Origin: Powellomyces hirtus
Taxonomy: Eukaryota > Chytridiomycota > Chytridiomycetes > Spizellomycetales > Powellomycetaceae
Length of the DNA: 64,000 nucleotides
Direction: 5' to 3'
NCBI GenBank assembly: GCA_025526995.1
Contig: JAHLKG010000018.1
Location: forward strand, 124,001 to 188,000
Positions 58,273-64,000 of this stretch are shown in pieces. Numbering within the stretch: the first letter of the stretch is position 1; every line of letters starts with the position of its first letter. The notes beneath the pieces were generated by a model, which searched no databases, had not been told where the DNA came from, and was given only the letters and a program-made list of their open reading frames with translations. The position numbers were made by a program, and so were the translations under genes.

Positions 58273-61200
58273 ATGTCTTCCTGGCAACCGCGTGCCGAGG
58301 ATCTGCAGCTGCTCGTGCAGCTGTTGAAAGACTCGACTTCCAGCGACAACACCGTCCAAAATAATGTTCGCCAGGTACGAATTTAGTCTCTATTGGTCGT
58401 AGTCGATCACCAGTGAATCTCAAGGTTTGACTTTTCTACCTTTTACACTTGATTAGCAACTCGAGACGTTCACAAAGATCCCCGAATACCCAAACTACCT
58501 CGCTTGCGTGATGGCCATGGTGGAACTGGAGGCTTCAACGCGAGCCATTGCGGGATTGACACTGAAAAACTACCTCCGTGTGCATATTGCCAACATGCAA
58601 TCGGCCGCCCTCGAATTTGTCAAATCCGTCGTGGTACGAGTCGTCTCGGACGATCAGGAGCCGGTGAGAGCGGCGGCTGGGTCCATTATCACCACCATTC
58701 TGTCGCTGGGACTGGCCCTATGGCCAGAGGTGTTGAATGTGCTGGTGCAGCTGATTGATTCGCCGCGAATTGATGCCGTAGAGGTGAGTTGGGGAGGCAG
58801 CTGAAAGGGCGGAGAACGACTGCGAAGGGGGGGAAAGGTCTTTGAGTGGAGTGAGGAAGAGCACATCGGGAGTGGAACGAAATGGCGCCAAGAGCGAGAC
58901 GCAGAGACCAAGCTGTTCCACTTGCAGCTATGCGCGTGGATTCGTCCCGCAGAGGATTACTATGCTTAGCCTTTCTCCCGCTTTGCGTCACACTCCTGTT
59001 GTTCGTTTTCTCCGCTGTATTGTCTTTGGCTGATTACCTCGCCTTTCTATTACACAGGGAGCGTTTGGAGCATTGCAAAAAATCTGTGAAGATTCTGCGC
59101 GGCAGTTGGACAACGAGCAGCCACAAGCGCTTGGCTTCATGATTCAAAAGTTCATCCAGCATTTCTCCAGTCCCAGCTGGAAAGTGCGCGCGGCCGCTAT
59201 TCAGTGCTGCAACCAGTTTGTCGTCATGCACTCGCAGGGCCTCATGGTCAACATGGAGGCGTACGTGCAGGGCCTGTACGAACGCGCCGGCGACGAAGAC
59301 CCGCACGTCCGTAAAAACGTGTGCCAGGCTATGGTCATGATCCTCGAGAACGTCCCCGAGGCCCTCATTCCGCAGCTCGACAATGTGGTCAAGTTTATGC
59401 TTTACTGCACTGACAAGCAGGCCGATGACGAGGTTGCTCTCGAAGCGTGCGAATTCTGGTTGTCGTTTGCGGAGCAGGATCAGTTGAGGGACAACCTGGA
59501 AAAGTACCTCCCGGATGTCATCCCTGTCCTCTTGAAGGGCATGGTATACGCCGAGGATGACCTCATTATCCTCATACAAGAGGCCGAAGCTGACGACGCC
59601 GCTGTCCCGGACGGACCGCAAGATATCAAGCCCCGCCACCACAAGGCCCGCGCTCACGCGTTTGAACACGAGTCTTCGGCACAACAGGCTGCCGGCGGTG
59701 CTGACGGCAACGAGGACGACGACTCTGAAAGCGATTGGGATGAGGACGAGGACGGCGAGGATGTTTACAACGAATGGAACTTGCGAAAATGCTCTGCCGC
59801 AGCTTTGGACGTTTTTGCCACCGTGTACGAAAACGACCTTTTGCCGTACCTGCTGCCCCGCTTGAAGGAGGAACTTTTCCACCAGGAATGGGTGCATCGA
59901 GAATGTGGAATCTTGGCTTTGGGAGCCATTGCGGAGGGATGCCTGCCCGGTATGATGCCCCATCTCCCACAGCTGGTCCCACACTTGATCTCCTGTCTGC
60001 GGGACGCTCAACCCCTCGTGCGCGCCATTACGTGCTGGACACTGGGACGGTACGCCGGGTGGACAGTCGAGCCGCCAGTGACATGGAGGAATCAGTTCTG
60101 CCAGACCGATGAGCTTTTGCACCAGCACCGCGACACCTACTTCAAGCCCCTCGTTCTGACGCTTCTGCAAAACGTTCTTGACAACAACAAACGCGTCCAG
60201 GAAGCGGCCTGCAGTGCCCTCGCCACTGTCGAGGAGGACGCCACCACACACCTCGCCCCGTTCTTGGAAGCCATTCTCTCGACACTGTCGATGGCGTTTG
60301 GCAAGTACCAGGACAAGAACTTGCTGATTTTGTACGACGCTGTCGGCACCCTGGCCGATTCCGTCGGTGGTCTCCTCCGCGAAGAGCGGTTCATACATAT
60401 TCTCATGGGCCCGCTGCATCACAAGTGGCAAATGATTCAGGACATGGAGCGCGGCATCTTCCCGCTATTTGAATGCATGTCCTCGGTCGCCGTTGCCCTC
60501 GGCCCGCACTTTGCACCGTTTGCGGCCGACGTCTGGCAAAGGTGTTTGCGGATCATCCAATTCACCCTACAGTACCACCAGAACCCTCAAGCGTACCCGA
60601 CGATCCACGAAGAACCCGACAAGGACTTTATCGTGGTCTCCCTGGATCTGCTGTCGGGTGTGGCCCAGGGCATGGGAGAACAGGTGCAACCCTTGGTCTC
60701 GCAGTTCCAGCCACCGGTCCTGTCGATCCTCCCCGTGTGCATGCATGACAACATCTCGGCCGTCCGCCAATCGGCGTTTGCTCTGCTCGGCGATCTGGCC
60801 ATCTCGGCCTTCCCCGTCCTGAAACCCCATCTCAACCAATACCTGCCCGAACTCATTGACCAGCTGCAGTTCAAGAATGACGATCCAACAGAAGTCTCGG
60901 TCATCAACAATGCTGCGTGGGCTTCTGGTGAAATTGCTTTGAAATACGGTAAGTAGCAAGATCTGTGCACATGGTTCTCTGCCAATGATTGACTCGTTGC
61001 GTTTTCCGTGTTTGGTTCTCAGAGGGTGAAATGGCAAACTGGATTCCCAACCTCCTCGAGCGACTTGTGCGACTTCTCAACAACCGCAATCCGGATCAGA
61101 TTGTCACCCCCAAGGCCGTTCGCGAAAATGCTGCTATCACCATTGGTCGTCTGGGTCTTGTCTGCCCGGAATTGGTTGCCCCGCATCTAAGCACGTTCAT

Positions 61201-61632
61201 TGCAGCTTGGTAAGAAACAGAAACAAGCGAAAAAATAGACGGCGAGGGCTGATCTGGGGCCTCTATTTTGTTTTTTGTCAGGTGTGAAGCCCTCCGTGAC
61301 ATCCGCGACAACCTCGAAAAGGAATCCGCCTTCCAAGGCCTCTGCCGCATGATCAAGCTGAACCCCAACGGCGTCATTGACTCGTTTGTCTACTTTTGCG
61401 ACGCGGTCGCGCTCTGGCAGCGACTATCACCGGAACTGAAGAAGGAGTTTGAAACGGTAGGAGCAAACAAAGGTGATGAAATGGTGTTCGGCCAAGACCA
61501 TTTCTCATTCTCTTCTTTCTGTTTTAGATCCTCGTGGGCTTCAAAACGGGATTCGGAGCCCAGTGGGAACCCATGTGGAACAATGTGCCCCTTCACATAA
61601 AACAGCGTCTGCATGACCGATACGGCTTATAG
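58273..61632 (+). CDS. KAP104: Transportin / karyopherin beta-2 nuclear import receptor
   Basis: Exons 58273-58374, 58457-58783, 59058-60948, 61023-61209, 61282-61456 and 61528-61632 give 928 aa. Transportins carry PY-NLS cargo such as RNA-binding proteins into the nucleus and release it on RanGTP binding. The protein is a chain of HEAT repeats. It starts with the importin-beta N-terminal region (residues 1 to about 110, including LTLKNYLR). The acidic, disordered loop in HEAT repeat 8 (about residues 355-385, with DDDSESDWDEDEDGEDVYNEW) is the hallmark of the beta-2 class. Conserved blocks downstream include HRECGILALGAIAEGC, ITCWTLGRYAGW and NNAAWASGEIALKY. The C-terminus ends WNNVPLHIKQRLHDRYGL. 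The intron before residue 144 is longer (274 nt) than the others. Identity firm; importin-beta 1 is excluded by the acidic loop and C-terminus. Confidence 0.95.
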
Positions 61633-62093
61633 AAGTACAGAGTAACCTACAACCCGCAGCGCGAAGTACGGGGCCGGGAAATTGGAAAACGGGAATGCAG
61701 GTCATATACGCAGGGATGGGATGGGATGGGGATTGGAGGGAAGGGGAGGGGTCTGTCTGTCTTCTTTTGTTCATTTTTTTTACGCCACTTTATTTGTTTT
61801 TTTAGTATAGATTTTTTTCCTTCTTTATTTCTTTCTTTCTTTTGTGTCTTTTGTTTCTTGATGCGGGGCCACAATATCAAAGCATTTTCGGGTCCCTTCT
61901 CTCATACATCATCCCACATTCAAAACATCTTGGAAGGACAGACATTGTATTTATATGGAAGCGGGGGGGACGGGTGTGCAGGAACGGAGGAAGGACGGAA
62001 GGAGACAGCCAACAAAAACAAAACAAAGCAGAATAAAAAACCGAACCGGGAGGAAGGGGAGGAGGGAGATGTGGGATGTTGGATCCAGTTTGC
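61633..62093. other. Convergent intergenic region
   Basis: Holds the 3' ends of transportin (+) and Rictor (-). T-rich runs at 61760-61860 and A-rich stretches near 62000-62040. No gene seen. Confidence 0.5.
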
Positions 62094-64000
62094 TCACATC
62101 ACCATTTGTGACAACGTCGGAGACGTTGCCGCCGCCGCCGCCGCCGCCGAGGAAGTAACCGACGGGAACCCTCTGGTGGTGTTACGGGGCTGCAGCATGA
62201 CCGACGTGGGTTTACGGCCCTGCGTTTCCTCTGTCCTCTTTTTGCCCACGCGGTGCCCGTCCGGATCGCCGTCTCCATCTCCATCCCCATTATCGTCATC
62301 GTCGTCCTCCTCCCCATCGTTGTTGTGGTCGGCCGACTCGTCCCCAGTGCTCTGCGTATCCGCATCCTCGTCCAGGCTCGTGTTATCCCCCGTCTTCTTC
62401 CCATTCTTGGGGTTGCTCTTACTGCTATCACTAGATTTCTGCATCTGCATCTGCTTCTGATGCCGCACATCCAGACTCTGCGCAGACGGTTCCACAACGA
62501 GCAAAGGCGGCATGGCGTCCAGGCGTTTTAGGGCGTCGCGGTCCCAGACAACCTTGTCAAACAGTTCGTGGATGAAGCGGCGAGCGGTGAGGCGGAAATG
62601 GTAGAATGAGAGCATGTGGACGACGGAGAGGTAGAGTGAGGCGGAAGTGAAGACATCGGGTAATTCGTTGCGGAGCCTTCCAAAACAGAAAAAAGTTACG
62701 TGGGTCAGTCCCTTATCATCCCTTTGCCTTTTGCGTAGATATATATACATCCGACCCCTTACCTCGACAAGGACTTTGAAGCCGCATTGGCGAGAATATG
62801 ATTACTCATATTCGAGACACACAGCAATATCTCCCGCTCAGTCTGCCTCACATCGTCGTGGTTTTTCTTGGCGCCGTCATCGTCTTCTTCGGTATCGTAC
62901 AGCTCGTCGTAGCTGTGGTGGCGGAGCTCGGCAGCGGAGGTGGTGAGGGAGGGGGACTCGACAGAGTATTCGGGCCAGGAGCCCTTATATGTCCATAACG
63001 GCATCTGAAAAGACGAATGAGATCAAGTTAAGATTTTTTCACAATGCTGAGAGACAGGGGATGGGATTGACGATAAGGTACGCTAAGGAAAGAAGCCGGG
63101 TCTTTTGGAATGCACAGGCCGTCCAGTTTCCCGGCACCTCCGCCACCGCCGGGCGGCAGCACTGTTTCCCAGCCAAGATCGTCGAGAATCTCAATGCCAG
63201 TCGCAGTTTTGGCAATCAGCCCGAGGACGTAGTAGCAAGTGCTAGAAGCATACGGACGGCAGTTTTAATAATAGACCCAAGCGAAAGAATGAAAGCATGG
63301 CGGCGACAAGAGGCTCCACTTCTTACCCCTTAAGTGTGATGAACGGGCACGAGCGGGCCATTTCCACAATATCCTGGATCAGATTCTCTTCAATCAGGAA
63401 CGGGAGACCGGTTGGTACCGATCCAATGTTGCCCTAAAGCGTGGCAATGTGCCCAAATTCAATAACTCAATAACAGATCATCAAACGTTGGCCCGCCGCA
63501 AAAGAGTACATTACCACAGCCCACAGCACTCCCTTAAGACGTAGGACATCCACCGGTTCGGTGCCACTCCACCCATCGTGCTGTCGCTTTCGAATCAGCT
63601 CGGCAAATTCCTGGAAATGGCCCTTTTCACGCAACAGCTCGGTGCCTTCCTGGGTGCGGGCCAGTTCACCATAGAAATGCGGGGGCGCGACACCGTCCAT
63701 GTCGCGGCTGGTGGTATCCAGGTCCTCCCCGGTGGATCCGTTTAGGTCGCGCGCGAGATCTATGAGGGGGTTGGGGATGTGAGGGGAGAGTGCTCTGCTT
63801 AGAGATAGCTCGAGCCGGATGACGTAGTGGTTGTTTCCGTGCTAAAGAAATTGTGGGGACCATTGAGAACATAGATCTCCGCGCAAGCAGCTCGGCTGTA
63901 TATTTGCTTCGTACCTCAAACCAGTAGTCCATCTCGTTGTGGATGTAGTTCAACTGGCTCAAATAGTCGAACCCGACAGACGTGGACAGGAACCTGAAGC
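62094..64000 (-). CDS. Rictor (TORC2 scaffold subunit), C-terminal part, cut by the window edge
   Basis: About 500 residues from six exons: 63915-64000 (partial), 63515-63841, 63327-63433, 63082-63241, 62763-63004 and 62094-62676. The missing N-terminal part lies beyond 64000. Rictor/Avo3/Pianissimo is the essential partner of TOR in TORC2, acting on AGC kinases, membrane tension and the cytoskeleton. The family blocks are clear: LNYIHNEMDYWF, HFYGELARTQEGTELL then REKGHFQEFAELIR, LKGVLWAVGNIGSVPTGLPF, the next exon's TCYYVLGLIAKTATGIEIL and the region around MPLWTYKGSWP. The C-terminal tail after about residue 360 of this piece is highly acidic (EDDDDDNGDGDGDGDPDG) and ends with a seven-alanine run coded by a GCC-type triplet repeat at 62128-62148. 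The donor at 63081 (AGC|GTACCT) is the least certain splice site. Confidence 0.92.

Noticed and set aside
59034..60431. 465-codon minus-strand open frame
   Set aside because: Antisense shadow of the transportin exon.

Overview
This window looks like nuclear DNA of an early-diverging, probably chytrid-like, fungus. The evidence is a set of fungal-type genes with short GT-AG introns (mostly 50-110 nt): a MET3 ATP sulfurylase fused to a degenerate APS-kinase domain, a trifunctional FOL1 folate enzyme, FMP27/BLTP2, RSE1, transportin, Rictor and a multi-exon Argonaute. A PDF1A-type peptide deformylase, unusual for a fungus, and an apparent lack of synteny with yeasts also suggest a basal lineage. 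The lineage is an inference; no rRNA or other marker gene is present.

Layout. 1-3.0 kb is a repeat-rich, gene-free stretch: two diverged direct repeats of about 0.65 kb flank a Ty3/gypsy reverse-transcriptase scrap, with a long inverted repeat and G/C homopolymers. 3.0-5.4 kb holds a divergent pair, a WSS1-like DNA-protein-crosslink protease (-) and peptide deformylase (+). 5.8-17.2 kb holds MET3 (-) and the very long FMP27/BLTP2 bridge lipid-transfer protein (-). 19.2-20.4 kb is an S1/P1 nuclease (-) with a signal peptide and a GPI-like tail. 22.0-25.8 kb is RSE1/SF3B3 (+). 26.0-27.2 kb is a small single-pass PAN/apple-like membrane protein (+), and 28.6-29.8 kb a secreted PldB-like alpha/beta hydrolase (+). 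30.2-31.4 kb is an R-SNARE with a proline-rich extension after its anchor (-), divergent from a 12-exon Argonaute (32.8-36.4 kb, +). 36.8-41.0 kb is a 1218-aa protein of unknown function with repeated YSLxFE motifs (+). 41.2-43.0 kb holds free methionine-R-sulfoxide reductase (-) and a 102-aa membrane protein (+). 43.0-47.5 kb is gene-poor and mosaic: a 149-bp, nearly identical scrap of the downstream ABC gene lies next to about 2.4 kb of strikingly AT-rich, stop-ridden DNA. 47.6-49.5 kb is a rhomboid protease (+), 49.9-54.2 kb a full ABCB-type transporter (-), 55.2-57.6 kb FOL1 (-), 58.3-61.6 kb transportin/KAP104 (+), and 62.1-64.0 kb the C-terminal part of Rictor (-), cut by the right edge.

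The genes are mostly unrelated housekeeping functions in eukaryotic single-gene units, not an operon: sulfate assimilation and methionine repair, folate synthesis, splicing, nuclear import, lipid transfer, membrane fusion, TORC2 signalling and small-RNA silencing. Many neighbours are divergent pairs sharing an intergenic promoter region. The most distinctive leads are the Argonaute whose second catalytic acidic position reads Asp instead of Glu, the YSLxFE repeat protein, the R-SNARE with a lumenal proline-rich tail, and the AT-rich island beside a recent ABC-gene fragment duplication. I found no CRISPR array, tRNA, rRNA or clearly intact transposon.
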